NCBI RefSeq assembly: GCF_014237875.1
Contig: NZ_JACJVJ010000003.1
Coordinates: 1 to 64,000, forward strand
DNA length: 64,000 bases
DNA from: Parasphingopyxis marina
Lineage (GTDB): Bacteria > Pseudomonadota > Alphaproteobacteria > Sphingomonadales > Sphingomonadaceae
Direction of reading: 5' to 3'
The position numbers and the translations under genes are program-made. The stretch's first letter is position 1; each line of letters begins with the position of its first letter. Positions 1-8,227 of this stretch are shown in pieces. The notes below the pieces were generated by a model, which worked only from the letters and a program-made list of their open reading frames with translations, was not told the DNA's origin and ran no database searches.

Positions 1-61
1 GGCCGCCTATATCGGGGTCGAACAGCAAGGTCCCTTCAAGACCGACGCCTATCGCTACTAG
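1..61 (+). CDS. 3' end of an unidentified gene (partial)
   Basis: An open frame enters from the left edge and ends in TAG at 59-61, giving about 19 residues ending in DAYRY. A strong hairpin follows 20 bases later, as expected at the end of a real gene. The fragment is too short to assign to a family. Confidence 0.55.
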   Translation, partial: AAYIGVEQQGPFKTDAYRY

Positions 62-80
62 CTACACCCCAAACCCAACC

Positions 81-114
81 AAAGGGCGCCCGCCAACAAC
101 GGCCGGCGCCCTTT
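81..114 (+). terminator. Rho-independent terminator of the upstream gene
   Basis: Perfect 10-bp inverted repeat: AAAGGGCGCC at 81-90 pairs with GGCGCCCTTT at 105-114 around a 14-base loop. It lies just after the stop codon at 59-61. The rest of the gap to 345 holds only the promoter at 238-264; I see no other gene there. Confidence 0.75.
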
Positions 115-237
115 CTTGTGCGCAATGCGCGGCCATTTCTTATGGGTCCTGTGACCCGATGGAATGCAGATCCGGAGGGCGCCGGGCACGATTGTTGCCG
201 GGAAAGCACCATTTTTTGCAATATGAATAAGTCAGGC

Positions 238-264
238 TTGCACGTTATCAGCTTTTCTTATAAT
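238..264 (+). promoter_or_regulatory. Promoter of the TonB receptor with embedded 17-bp operator
   Basis: TTGCAC at 238-243 and a perfect TATAAT at 259-264 are separated by 15 bp. The spacer and -10 contain TATCAGCTTTTCTTATA (246-262). Read on the minus strand this is TATAAGAAAAGCTGATA, one of eight sites matching TATMAGCNNNGCTGWTA in this window. The overlap with both promoter boxes suggests repression. Confidence 0.6.
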
Positions 265-345
265 GCCAGTTCGACACCCGGCAACAATGGCCGGTGGGAA
301 TAAGAAGCGGTGCTGCAAGCACCGGAGTAAGAGGGGAGACTGAAT

Positions 346-3240
346 ATGCAACATCTGAGCGATGGCCGCCGTCCGACGTGTTCGCGGTGGCTTATGGTTA
401 CTACAGCGCTGAGCGCTGCCGGATTGATCGCGTCGCCGGCACTGGCGCAAGACGAAGCGCCCGCAGCCGCGCCTTCCGCCGAAGCCAATCAAAGCAACGA
501 GACGATCATCGTCACAGCTTCGCGCACCGCCTCGTCCGGCCTCGATTCGCCGACGCCTACACAGGTTGTAAGCGGTGAAATTATCGACCGTCAGGCGGCG
601 GAAACGATCATGGAGGTTCTCAACCAGAACCCCGCCTTCAAGGCGACCCGCTCGCCGAACGCCAACGCGACTAACCTTGCCAGCCCGGGTCAGGCGACCG
701 CCGATCTGCGCGCCTTAGGTGGCCAGCGCACGCTGGTGCTGGTCAATGGCGCGCGCGTCGTTCCTTTCGCCCCGGCTTCAAGTCGTTCGGTACCGACTGT
801 GCCCGACCTTAACCTGATGCCTACGATCATGATCGAGCGTATCGACGTGGTCACCGGCGGCGCCTCCGCGCTCTATGGTTCGGATGCTGTTTCCGGCGTC
901 GTCAACCTGATCATGCGGACCGAATATGACGGGATCGACGCCCGCGTTCAGTATGGCATTTCTGACGAAGGCGACGATGAGCGCTATCGCCTCGGTGTCC
1001 TCGCAGGCACCGACTTTGCGAACGGGCGCGGCCATGTTGTCGCCAGCTTCGACTATTCGCAGTCGGAAGGCGTTCAGAGTCATTATGAACGCGACTGGGG
1101 CCGCCAAGAAGAACTGATCGTTCCCAATGTCGATGGCATCACGGGCCCTACCGGCGTCCCCTACGACCAGATCCGCACGACCATGGTGCGGCAGCAATTG
1201 GGTGCCGGCAGCGTGATCGTTGGCGGTCCGGCGGCACTGGTCGGCCAGACCTTCAATCCCGATGGCTCGATCCGTCCGTTCAACTACGGTACCCAGCGCG
1301 CCGGCCGGAACATGGTGGGCGGCGAAGGCTTCTCGCAAATCCTGATGACCGACCTCGTTCCGGAAGTCGAACGCTTCACCTTTTACGGTAGCGTCTATTA
1401 CGACCTTGCCGACAATGTGACGGCCTATATCGAGGGCGGCTGGTCGCGCGGTACGGGCCGGATCGACGGCGCGAACCTGCGTATCACGAGCCAGTTGATC
1501 AGCAACGACAACCCCTTCATCCCTGCCGAAGCAAGGGCATTGCTGGGTGCGGATGATATCCGGATCAGCCGCCAAGGCTATGATCTCGGTGTCAACTATT
1601 TCACCACGAAAAACGAAACGCCTCATGGCACGCTCGGCGTCAGGGGCGACTTCGACAGCGGCCGCTGGCGGTGGGATGCGCATGCGACCTACGGTGAAAA
1701 CCACTACGCGCAGCGTGCGTTCAACCAGCCCATCATCCAGAATCTCGCATTTGCATTCGATGCGGTGGATGAAGGTGCCTATCTGGGCGGCGTTCCCAAC
1801 GGCAACGTCGTGTGCCGTGCTGTCGCTGACGGCAACCCGGCCGCAGCCGGCTGTGTGCCGCTTAACCTGTTCGGCGAAAATAACTTCAGCACGGCCGCCA
1901 GAGACTATATCATGGGCGAGCCCACGAACGACGTGGAGTACACGCAGTTCACGGTTGCGGCTAACCTGATTGGCGACATCTTCGAACTTCCGGCGGGGCC
2001 GGTCACAGTGGCGATCGGCGGCGAATATCGCAGGGAAACCCAGTCGCTGGTCTCCGATGCACTTTCCGAGATCAATGGGTATCTGGGTGCGGGTAACGCT
2101 CCGTCCTATTCGGGCGAGTTCGATGTCACCGAAGGCTATATCGAGGCGAGCGTACCGGTGTTCGACATGCTCGATCTCAACGGCGCCATCCGCTACGCCG
2201 ACTATAGCTCGGCAGGTGGATTGACCGCTTGGAAGCTGGGCGGCGTTTTCGAACCGATCGATGGACTGAGGATCCGTGTTTCGCGTTCACGCGACATCCG
2301 GGCACCCCAGATCGCTGAACTCGCCAGTACCGGCAACTTCGTTTTCGGCCCGGTCACCCTGAACGTCGATGGTACGCAGAAGACGAACGTCATCCAGCAG
2401 AACTCGACGGCCGGTAATCCCGATGTCGGCGCGGAAATCGCCAGAACCTGGACGGCGGGCTTCGCCTATCAGGGTAGCGGAGCGCTTTATGGTCTGGGCT
2501 TCTCGGTCGATTATTACGATATCGACATCCAGAACGCGATTTCGAACCCGTCCGCGGCGCAGATTGCCGGTCTCTGCAATGCAGGCCAGCAGAATTTCTG
2601 CGATATCTTCGAATATGGTCCCGATCCCCTGAACGCCGGCGAGCGGATTCACACGCGGCTCATCTCGGGTTCACAAAATATCGGTTCCTTCGCGCAGACG
2701 GGCATCGATATGACGGTGAACTACCGCACCGATGTCGATTCCTTCGGTCCCGGCGGTTATTTCAACCTGCAGGGCAGCGGCACCTATGTGATCGACTCGA
2801 TCTTCGATGCGGGCCTGGTTGGCAGCGCGCCGCTGGACAGTGCGGGGGCGCATAACCCCTATACGCTCGGTGCCACGCCGACTTTCCAGGGCAATCTGTC
2901 CGGTACGGCGGGCAATGACGATTTCAACGTCACCTTGCAGGCCCTGTTCATCAGCTCGGGTGTCCAGGATCGCAACTATACCGAAGACGCAGATAGGGCC
3001 GCGGCCGAAGGCCTTGTCTATGTCAACGATAACAGCGTGCCGGCGACTTGGTACTTCAACCTTTTCGGGCGTTTCTATCTCGGAGAGAATGAACAATACG
3101 AGATCTTCGGGGCGATCAACAATCTCCTCGACCAGGATCCGCGCTTTACGCCCTATTACATTCTCACCTCACCGGTGAATGGGCAGTATTACGACAAGAT
3201 CGGCCGGCGCTTCACGATCGGCGCGCGCGTGAGGTTCTAG
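346..3240 (+). CDS. TonB-dependent outer membrane receptor
   Basis: 964-residue outer-membrane active transporter, probably for uptake of the aromatic substrate or another scarce nutrient. Residues 1-34 form a signal peptide ending PALA. A TonB-box-like segment (ETIIVTA) lies at about 52-58. The plug domain follows, with the typical LVLVNGARV and GSDAVSGVVN segments, and then a long barrel ending in the terminal Phe (ARVRF) needed for outer-membrane assembly. The start at 346 has GAGGGGA about 8 bases upstream. It is transcribed alone, between the promoter at 238-264 and the terminator at 3261-3295. The operator in its promoter links it to the MFS, MetE-like and PQQ genes. The length fits the large sphingomonad TBDR class. 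The ligand cannot be read from sequence. Confidence 0.95.
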   Translation: MQHLSDGRRPTCSRWLMVTTALSAAGLIASPALAQDEAPAAAPSAEANQSNETIIVTASRTASSGLDSPTPTQVVSGEIIDRQAAETIMEVLNQNPAFKATRSPNANATNLASPGQATADLRALGGQRTLVLVNGARVVPFAPASSRSVPTVPDLNLMPTIMIERIDVVTGGASALYGSDAVSGVVNLIMRTEYDGIDARVQYGISDEGDDERYRLGVLAGTDFANGRGHVVASFDYSQSEGVQSHYERDWGRQEELIVPNVDGITGPTGVPYDQIRTTMVRQQLGAGSVIVGGPAALVGQTFNPDGSIRPFNYGTQRAGRNMVGGEGFSQILMTDLVPEVERFTFYGSVYYDLADNVTAYIEGGWSRGTGRIDGANLRITSQLISNDNPFIPAEARALLGADDIRISRQGYDLGVNYFTTKNETPHGTLGVRGDFDSGRWRWDAHATYGENHYAQRAFNQPIIQNLAFAFDAVDEGAYLGGVPNGNVVCRAVADGNPAAAGCVPLNLFGENNFSTAARDYIMGEPTNDVEYTQFTVAANLIGDIFELPAGPVTVAIGGEYRRETQSLVSDALSEINGYLGAGNAPSYSGEFDVTEGYIEASVPVFDMLDLNGAIRYADYSSAGGLTAWKLGGVFEPIDGLRIRVSRSRDIRAPQIAELASTGNFVFGPVTLNVDGTQKTNVIQQNSTAGNPDVGAEIARTWTAGFAYQGSGALYGLGFSVDYYDIDIQNAISNPSAAQIAGLCNAGQQNFCDIFEYGPDPLNAGERIHTRLISGSQNIGSFAQTGIDMTVNYRTDVDSFGPGGYFNLQGSGTYVIDSIFDAGLVGSAPLDSAGAHNPYTLGATPTFQGNLSGTAGNDDFNVTLQALFISSGVQDRNYTEDADRAAAEGLVYVNDNSVPATWYFNLFGRFYLGENEQYEIFGAINNLLDQDPRFTPYYILTSPVNGQYYDKIGRRFTIGARVRF

Positions 3241-3260
3241 TTTGGTTTAGCTTTGAATCG

Positions 3261-3295
3261 ATGGGTGTCCCGGCAACGGGGCACCCATTTTTTTT
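3261..3295 (+). terminator. Rho-independent terminator after the TonB receptor
   Basis: Stem 3261-3271 (ATGGGTGTCCC) pairs with 3278-3288 (GGGGCACCCAT) with one wobble pair, around a 6-base loop, followed by a run of T to 3295. Confidence 0.9.
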
Positions 3296-3366
3296 CCGGG
3301 TCGCGGCGACGAGAGGGTAAAAGTCAGGCAAGCGAATTCGGAACCGGCGGAAAAGGCACCGGAAAT

Positions 3367-4341
3367 ATGTATATGGCACGAGCGACGATCCGCACCACAT
3401 TGCTTGCCCTGGCATCGCTGTGCGCCGTGTCATGCCAGACCAGTGAAAGGCCACCGTCCGTGACCCTGTATGATACCCATGCCCATTTCTTCACCGACGA
3501 TATCGAAACCTATCCGATCGATACCTCGGGCGCGCGTGAGGGCGCCGATGTCCTGCGCGCTCGCATTCTTGCACATCCCTCGACGCCGGAGGCCATTCTC
3601 GAACTCTGGGATGTCAACGATGTTACCGGCGGATCGGGCGTCCAATATACGAGCGCCTACAAAACCGATAATCGTTATGTTCTCGACAGTTCGGACGCCT
3701 ATCCGGAGCGTATTTCGGCTGTCGTCATCTTGGATGCGCGCGATCCCGATTCCCCTGCACGGTTGCGCGAACTGGTCACCGAACGAGGGGTTGCCGGCCT
3801 GCGTCTTACCGGCTTTGCGGCCGAGGACGGCTCTTGGCCATGGATGAATTCCGCTGCTGCTCTGGAAACCTGGGCCGAGGCCGATCGGCTGGGTATTGCG
3901 ATGGTGCTGATGTACCTTCCCAAGCAACCCTCGGCTAGTGCGCTGGAGGAAATCCGCCAGCTTGCCGAACGGTTCACCAATGTGAATATCGTTCTGGATC
4001 ATGCCGGCTGGGCGGCCACCGAAGGCGCGCCCGATTATGGGCTGACGCCCGCGCACTACGCGCTGGCGCCCTACCCGAATGTCTATTTCAAGTTCACCAC
4101 GAACAACCTCTACGTTCTCGAGCGCCATGGCCTTCAGGCCGATACCTTCCTTCGCCATCTCGTGGACAGCTTCGGGGCGGACCGGATCATGTGGGGATCG
4201 GATTATGGCAACACGGACGGGGAATTCGCGGATATGGCCGCCCGCGCGCGCGCTGCTGCCGCGCTGCTGACCGACCAGGAACGGCAGCAAGTCCTCCATG
4301 ACACCGGCGAAGCGCTTTTCGCCCGGCGCACGAACCCCTAG
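3367..4341 (+). CDS. Exported amidohydrolase-2 family metal-dependent hydrolase (probable lipoprotein)
   Basis: 324-residue TIM-barrel hydrolase of the amidohydrolase-2 family (PF04909; relatives include ACMSD, gamma-resorcylate decarboxylase and LigI). Visible motifs are the N-terminal metal-binding THAHF, VLDHAGW in the middle and the terminal MWGSDYG aspartate. The start at 3367 gives a hydrophobic leader ending in a cysteine (CAVSC), an imperfect lipobox, so the enzyme is probably periplasmic and lipid-anchored. This is unusual, because most family members are cytosolic. It is a clear paralogue of the leaderless protein at 19343-20233: both share TYPID/RFPVD-SGA, YKTDN and the C-terminal GADRIMWGSDYGNT. 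Substrate unknown; lactone hydrolysis or decarboxylation are the family options. An in-frame extension back to 3253 would run through the terminator and is rejected. Confidence 0.85.
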   Translation: MYMARATIRTTLLALASLCAVSCQTSERPPSVTLYDTHAHFFTDDIETYPIDTSGAREGADVLRARILAHPSTPEAILELWDVNDVTGGSGVQYTSAYKTDNRYVLDSSDAYPERISAVVILDARDPDSPARLRELVTERGVAGLRLTGFAAEDGSWPWMNSAAALETWAEADRLGIAMVLMYLPKQPSASALEEIRQLAERFTNVNIVLDHAGWAATEGAPDYGLTPAHYALAPYPNVYFKFTTNNLYVLERHGLQADTFLRHLVDSFGADRIMWGSDYGNTDGEFADMAARARAAAALLTDQERQQVLHDTGEALFARRTNP

Positions 4342-4357
4342 CGCGGGCCGCCCGCGC
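4341..4357. terminator. GC-rich hairpin between convergent genes
   Basis: GCGCGGG (4341-4347) and CCCGCGC (4351-4357) form a 7-bp stem with a 3-base loop between the convergent ends of the genes at 3367-4341 and 4362-4811. The T run is short, so termination efficiency is uncertain. Confidence 0.4.
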
Positions 4358-4361
4358 GCGT

Positions 4362-4811
4362 TTAGGAGCTGAAATTCAGCTGCTCGCCACCCCGAAACAA
4401 ATTCACCAGTTCGCGCCGGGAGCATAGCCAGCGACCTTCTTCTTCGTCCCATCGGAACGTTTCGGTCGCCCGGCTGATCCGTGTCGGTACCATGCTTTCG
4501 CGCGGCGCGGCTCCGTCCGCGGCCCATAGCAGCATGTACCAATTGGCGGTCGCCCCGCCATGGTCGTCGAACTCCGCGCGAAAATTGCTGAAACCGTGGA
4601 CCGCGACGCGCTCGCCGCGGCCTTCGCGCCAACTGTAAAATTGCTGGATTTCATCGCGCCCGGCCAGATGAAGCCGGCCCGACTGGTAGACGGCGTCCGG
4701 CGTATAATATTCCCTGGCACGGCGTCCCCAATTGGTGTCCACATCGTGCCAGAAATCGGCCAGGCCCATCTCCAGTTCGGCGGTCGCTATCGCCCTGTCT
4801 CTGCGATTCAT
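4362..4811 (-). CDS. SnoaL/NTF2-like fold protein
   Basis: 149-residue protein of the NTF2-like superfamily, judged by size and by the pattern of an N-terminal helix pair (AELEMGLADFWHDVD), DAVYQSGRLHLAGRDEI, a central aromatic-rich strand (TANWYMLLWA) and a final strand with RREL. Family members are small cone-shaped enzymes (isomerases, dehydratases, hydroxylases) or ring-hydroxylating dioxygenase small subunits; no large subunit is present here. A GGAG sequence precedes the ATG at 4811. It is the last gene of a minus-strand operon, 13 bases after the amidohydrolase, which suggests it handles the product or substrate of that enzyme. Exact reaction unknown. Confidence 0.8.
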   Translation of the reverse strand: MNRRDRAIATAELEMGLADFWHDVDTNWGRRAREYYTPDAVYQSGRLHLAGRDEIQQFYSWREGRGERVAVHGFSNFRAEFDDHGGATANWYMLLWAADGAAPRESMVPTRISRATETFRWDEEEGRWLCSRRELVNLFRGGEQLNFSS

Positions 4812-4824
4812 CGTGTCGGCTCCA

Positions 4825-5637
4825 TCATTGGAAGAACAATTTCATGGCTGCCTCGTCGATCGCCTGCCGTGTTGCTGCGTTCGGAACGAGGCGAGTGTAG
4901 AGTGCCAGTGCATCTTCGAAACTGGCGCTATTTTCGTGGTTTACGAAAGGCGCATCGCTGCCCCAGAGCAATCTGTCCGGCCCGATGCTGCCAAGCAAGC
5001 GATCGGTGCATTCCGCCGCTATATCATAGGGGATCCGAAATCCGGCCGACAGCTTTACCCAGAGATCGGCCCTTTCGGCAGCTTGCCCAATGGCGTCCAG
5101 GCCCGCCGCGCGTTGGGTGGGATCGCGTGGCGGCGCGCCGAAATGATCGATTACAATACGAACGCCGGTTTCTGCAAAGCCGGGAAGCAGTAGGGGAAGT
5201 TGCTCGCCCTTGGCCAGCAATTCGGCATGCAAACCGCAATCGGCCATCCGTTTGAGGAGGGAGCGATAAGGCTCCTCGCGCAGGTCCGGAAACTGATCCG
5301 TGCGGCGCCATTGCAGCCGGACGCCGACAACGCCTTGGTCGGCCATCTTTTGCAACGTCGCAAAATCGCTCCGGGGGCTGACGATCACCGTTCCGCGCAG
5401 ACGCGGATATTGGCGCAGCGCGGCCAATGTGTATGCGTTATTCTCGCCGTAAAGGCTCGCGGCGGCGATAACGCCATAGTCGATGCCATAGGTGTCGAGG
5501 TCCGCCAGATAGCTCTCTACCGCATAGTCATAGTCCGGCGTCGAATGGGCGTCTTCGGCAAAGGGCATCGCACGCGTGAAAATATGCGCGTGCGCGTCGA
5601 CGCGCGGGGCCGGTTCGACCGCTGCCGGTTCAGCCAT
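4825..5637 (-). CDS. Amidohydrolase-2 family hydrolase, LigI-like
   Basis: 270-residue TIM-barrel metal hydrolase. Motifs seen are DAHAHIF at residues 14-20, a central VIDHFGAP and the terminal LLWGSDAPF. Size and motif layout resemble 2-pyrone-4,6-dicarboxylate lactonase (LigI) and 4-sulfomuconolactone hydrolase, which open lactones in aromatic meta-cleavage pathways. The start overlaps the end of the MFS gene by 8 bases, so translation is probably coupled to the transporter, and the NTF2-like gene follows. No signal peptide; cytosolic. Function as a lactonase is family inference; a decarboxylase role cannot be excluded. Confidence 0.85.
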   Translation of the reverse strand: MAEPAAVEPAPRVDAHAHIFTRAMPFAEDAHSTPDYDYAVESYLADLDTYGIDYGVIAAASLYGENNAYTLAALRQYPRLRGTVIVSPRSDFATLQKMADQGVVGVRLQWRRTDQFPDLREEPYRSLLKRMADCGLHAELLAKGEQLPLLLPGFAETGVRIVIDHFGAPPRDPTQRAAGLDAIGQAAERADLWVKLSAGFRIPYDIAAECTDRLLGSIGPDRLLWGSDAPFVNHENSASFEDALALYTRLVPNAATRQAIDEAAMKLFFQ

Positions 5638-6985
5638 GTTTGAGGGAGGCGCGGGTAATCGTCGGCGCGCCCTTCATGCTCATCAGCCAGAAGGAAAAAA
5701 CCGCGCCCGAGGCGAGCGGAACCGCCAGCAGCATGAACAGCCCGACCGGACCCATCCCGGAGGTCACGATATAGCCGTACATCGGCGCAAAGATCGAGGC
5801 GATGCGGCCTGCGCCATAAGCCCAGCCAACACCGGTGGCCCGCACCTTGGGCGGATAGAGCGCCGCAGCCATCGCCGCGACGCCGGCCTGGCCTCCGTGC
5901 TGGAAGACCGCCATCACCGCGACCGCGACGAACATGCCATAGCCGGGAGCGAGAACGCCGATCATCGCCGCGCTGACGGCTGCGATCCCGAATGTCAGTG
6001 GCATGACAAGCCGGAAGCCGAGCTTGTCGATAAAGCCGCCGATCAACAGCATGCCGAAAAAGCCGGCAATGGTGTTGGTCGCGTTGATCGCCGCCACTTC
6101 CTGCCAGTTGAGCCCGACCACATCCTTGAAGATCGTCGATTTCCAGACACCTGCGGTGATGAAAACGAAACTGGAGATGGCGACCGCCCACATCAGCAGC
6201 GTCTTTGCGAGCTGGCCGCGGCCAAGAATTTCGATGATGTTGCCGCGCGTCTTGTCGCCCGTTTCGCCGGCTTCTGCCTTGAGGGTGATCGGGGGGGCGC
6301 CGGCGGGCCGCATTCGCGCAACGAGCGCGGGAATTTTCGGGTCGTCCGGGTTGCGCGTCATCATCGAGCGCAACGATTCCGGGAGGAACCACCAAATCAG
6401 CGGCAGCATGATCGCCGGCATCAGCACGGCGATCCAGAAGGCGCCCTGCCAACCATAAGGCTCCAGCACGAAGGCCTGCATTCCAGCGCCCAATAGCGCG
6501 CCCAGCATCGTACCGGAAACGGTGATCGTGCTGAATGTGGACCGAAGATGTCTCGGCGCCGTTTCAGATGCCAGCGTCACCAGGATCGGGATCATCGCGG
6601 TGCCGCACAGTCCGGCCAAAAACCGGAATATCGCGAAGGGAACAAGCGACGTCGTCTGGAGGATCGCCAGCGCGCTCAACATCATGCCGGTATAGCAGAG
6701 TAGCAGCACTCTCGGCCGGCTGAAACGGTCGGCGAGCGGGGGAATGAGAAACGCGCCGATCAGCATGCCGACCTGTTGTGCGATCATCGCCGATGTGATG
6801 TCTGAGCGCGGGACCCCGAAATCTTCCGCCAGCAACGGCAGGATCCAGCCGACAACATAAAGCTCATAGCCGTCGATCGCCGCCAATACGGTACACAGCA
6901 CGAGAACGATGACATGGAAGCGGTTGAGCTTGAGGCCATCGAGAAAGGTGTCGACCTCGATCGGCTGCTGGTCGGTGTCGGTCAT
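5630..6985 (-). CDS. MFS transporter, aromatic acid:H+ symporter (AAHS) family
   Basis: 451-residue inner-membrane carrier with about 12 hydrophobic segments. The first helix carries the AAHS signature DGYELYVVGW (DGYDL-type Asp-Gly). The loop between helices 2 and 3 has DRFSRPRVLL, and a long hydrophilic central loop follows LPESLRSM. Relatives such as PcaK and BenK import protocatechuate, benzoate or other aromatic acids. It heads a minus-strand operon with the amidohydrolase (8-bp overlap) and NTF2-like gene, and diverges from the NHL gene at 7165 over a 179-bp intergenic region containing a 13-bp palindrome. It is a paralogue of the carrier at 10207-11574, with the same AQQVGM and WAYGAGRI segments. 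Confidence 0.93.
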   Translation of the reverse strand: MTDTDQQPIEVDTFLDGLKLNRFHVIVLVLCTVLAAIDGYELYVVGWILPLLAEDFGVPRSDITSAMIAQQVGMLIGAFLIPPLADRFSRPRVLLLCYTGMMLSALAILQTTSLVPFAIFRFLAGLCGTAMIPILVTLASETAPRHLRSTFSTITVSGTMLGALLGAGMQAFVLEPYGWQGAFWIAVLMPAIMLPLIWWFLPESLRSMMTRNPDDPKIPALVARMRPAGAPPITLKAEAGETGDKTRGNIIEILGRGQLAKTLLMWAVAISSFVFITAGVWKSTIFKDVVGLNWQEVAAINATNTIAGFFGMLLIGGFIDKLGFRLVMPLTFGIAAVSAAMIGVLAPGYGMFVAVAVMAVFQHGGQAGVAAMAAALYPPKVRATGVGWAYGAGRIASIFAPMYGYIVTSGMGPVGLFMLLAVPLASGAVFSFWLMSMKGAPTITRASLKHG

Positions 6986-7063
6986 TCCCTCTCCCTCGGC
7001 CGGGCATCAGCCTCACAATTTTGATACCGATTTGAATAGCAACTGGATCATCCTGTCAATCAT

Positions 7064-7076
7064 CTATATCATATAG
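7064..7076. promoter_or_regulatory. 13-bp palindrome in divergent promoter region
   Basis: CTATATCATATAG is a perfect dyad around one base, midway between the divergent MFS (5630-6985) and NHL (7165) genes. The 11-mer CTATATGATAT read on the minus strand here recurs on the plus strand at 21285-21295 in front of the FerA-like ligase. It is a candidate operator. Confidence 0.45.
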
Positions 7077-7164
7077 CATTCTAAATAGACAAACGCAGGC
7101 TAAAGGTTCATATTCTAATCGCACATCGCCGCGTTGGCGGATTTTGAGGGTTTCGAGAGAATTC

Positions 7165-8196
7165 ATGGAGATAAACGCGTCTCGCGACAATGTTGGCGCC
7201 ACGCCCGTATTCGATGCGGATGCGGATTGGGAAAAATTACCCGAGGGAGTGTCGCATCGCGATGTCACGGGCGTTGCAGTTGACTCCGCCGACCGTGTCT
7301 ATCTCTTCGTTCGTTTCCCGCACCGCGTCCTCGTTTACGAACGGGACGGGAGGTTCGTCGGCCGCTGGGGCGACGACATTTTCACGATGGCGCACGGCCT
7401 CACCATCGGTCCGGACGACCGCGTCTATTGCGTGGATAATGGCGATCATTCGATCCGCGTCTTCTCGCTGGATGGCCACCCGATCATGACCCTCGGCGTG
7501 CCCGGCCAGGCTTCCGATACGGGTTATGATCCCAAGCCGCCGTTCGAGGTTCATGCCTGCGAATGCATCCAATATCCGGGTGAGCCTTTCAACCGCTGCA
7601 CAAATCTGGCTGTCGCGCCGAATGGCGAGCTTTATGTTGCCGACGGCTACGGCAATTGTCGCGTTCATCGCTTCACCGCCGATGGAGAGCTCATCCAGTC
7701 CTGGGGCGAGGTCGGCACCGGGGCCGGCGAATTCCATTTGCCGCACGGCATCGGCTGCGACGCCGAGGGGAGGGTGCTGGTTTGCGACCGGGAGAATGAC
7801 CGGATCCAGATATTCTCTGCCGATGGCGAGTATCTCGATCAGTGGACAGACGTCCAGCGGCCCTGCGACATCGCCTTCGACGCCGACGGGCTGGCTTATG
7901 TCGCCGAACTCTGGCGGCCCAAGGGCAAGAAGAGCTTCGTCCATGGCGAAATGCGTGAAGACCATCCGGGCCGGGTGACGGTGCTCGATCGCGACGGCCG
8001 GGTGCTCGATCGCTGGGGCGGGTCGTCCGAAGGCCGCCACACGCCCGGCAATTTCATCGCGCCGCACGGCATCGCCGTGGACAGCCATGGCGACGTGTAT
8101 GTGGCCGAAGTCACATACAGCTTCGCGCTTCGCGTCGGCTGGATCGACGAGGCGCATGCCGATCATCAGATCCAGAAATTTACTCGCCGAACCTGA
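7165..8196 (+). CDS. NHL-repeat beta-propeller protein
   Basis: 343-residue six-bladed propeller of the NHL/peptidylglycine-monooxygenase-like type. Repeated units of the form V-(x)-D-G-x-(I/L)-Y-V-(x)-D-x-x-N-x-R-(I/V)-x-V-F are visible (for example VYCVDNGDHSIRVF, LYVADGYGNCRVHRF and VLVCDRENDRIQIF). No signal peptide is visible. The ATG at 7165 is preceded by GAGAG; a TTG at 7144 in the same frame is possible. Relatives in catabolic clusters are thought to act as lactonases or lyases, but many are uncharacterised. The start codon of the MetE-like gene follows only 32 bases after its stop, so the two are probably co-transcribed. Confidence 0.82.
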   Translation: MEINASRDNVGATPVFDADADWEKLPEGVSHRDVTGVAVDSADRVYLFVRFPHRVLVYERDGRFVGRWGDDIFTMAHGLTIGPDDRVYCVDNGDHSIRVFSLDGHPIMTLGVPGQASDTGYDPKPPFEVHACECIQYPGEPFNRCTNLAVAPNGELYVADGYGNCRVHRFTADGELIQSWGEVGTGAGEFHLPHGIGCDAEGRVLVCDRENDRIQIFSADGEYLDQWTDVQRPCDIAFDADGLAYVAELWRPKGKKSFVHGEMREDHPGRVTVLDRDGRVLDRWGGSSEGRHTPGNFIAPHGIAVDSHGDVYVAEVTYSFALRVGWIDEAHADHQIQKFTRRT

Positions 8197-8227
8197 TGTC
8201 GGCCCAGATCACGTAACGGAGAAAAAA

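Noticed and set aside
3253-3366. Longer N-terminus for the exported amidohydrolase
   Set aside because: The extension would be encoded by the terminator hairpin of the TonB receptor gene and would bury the lipoprotein signal.
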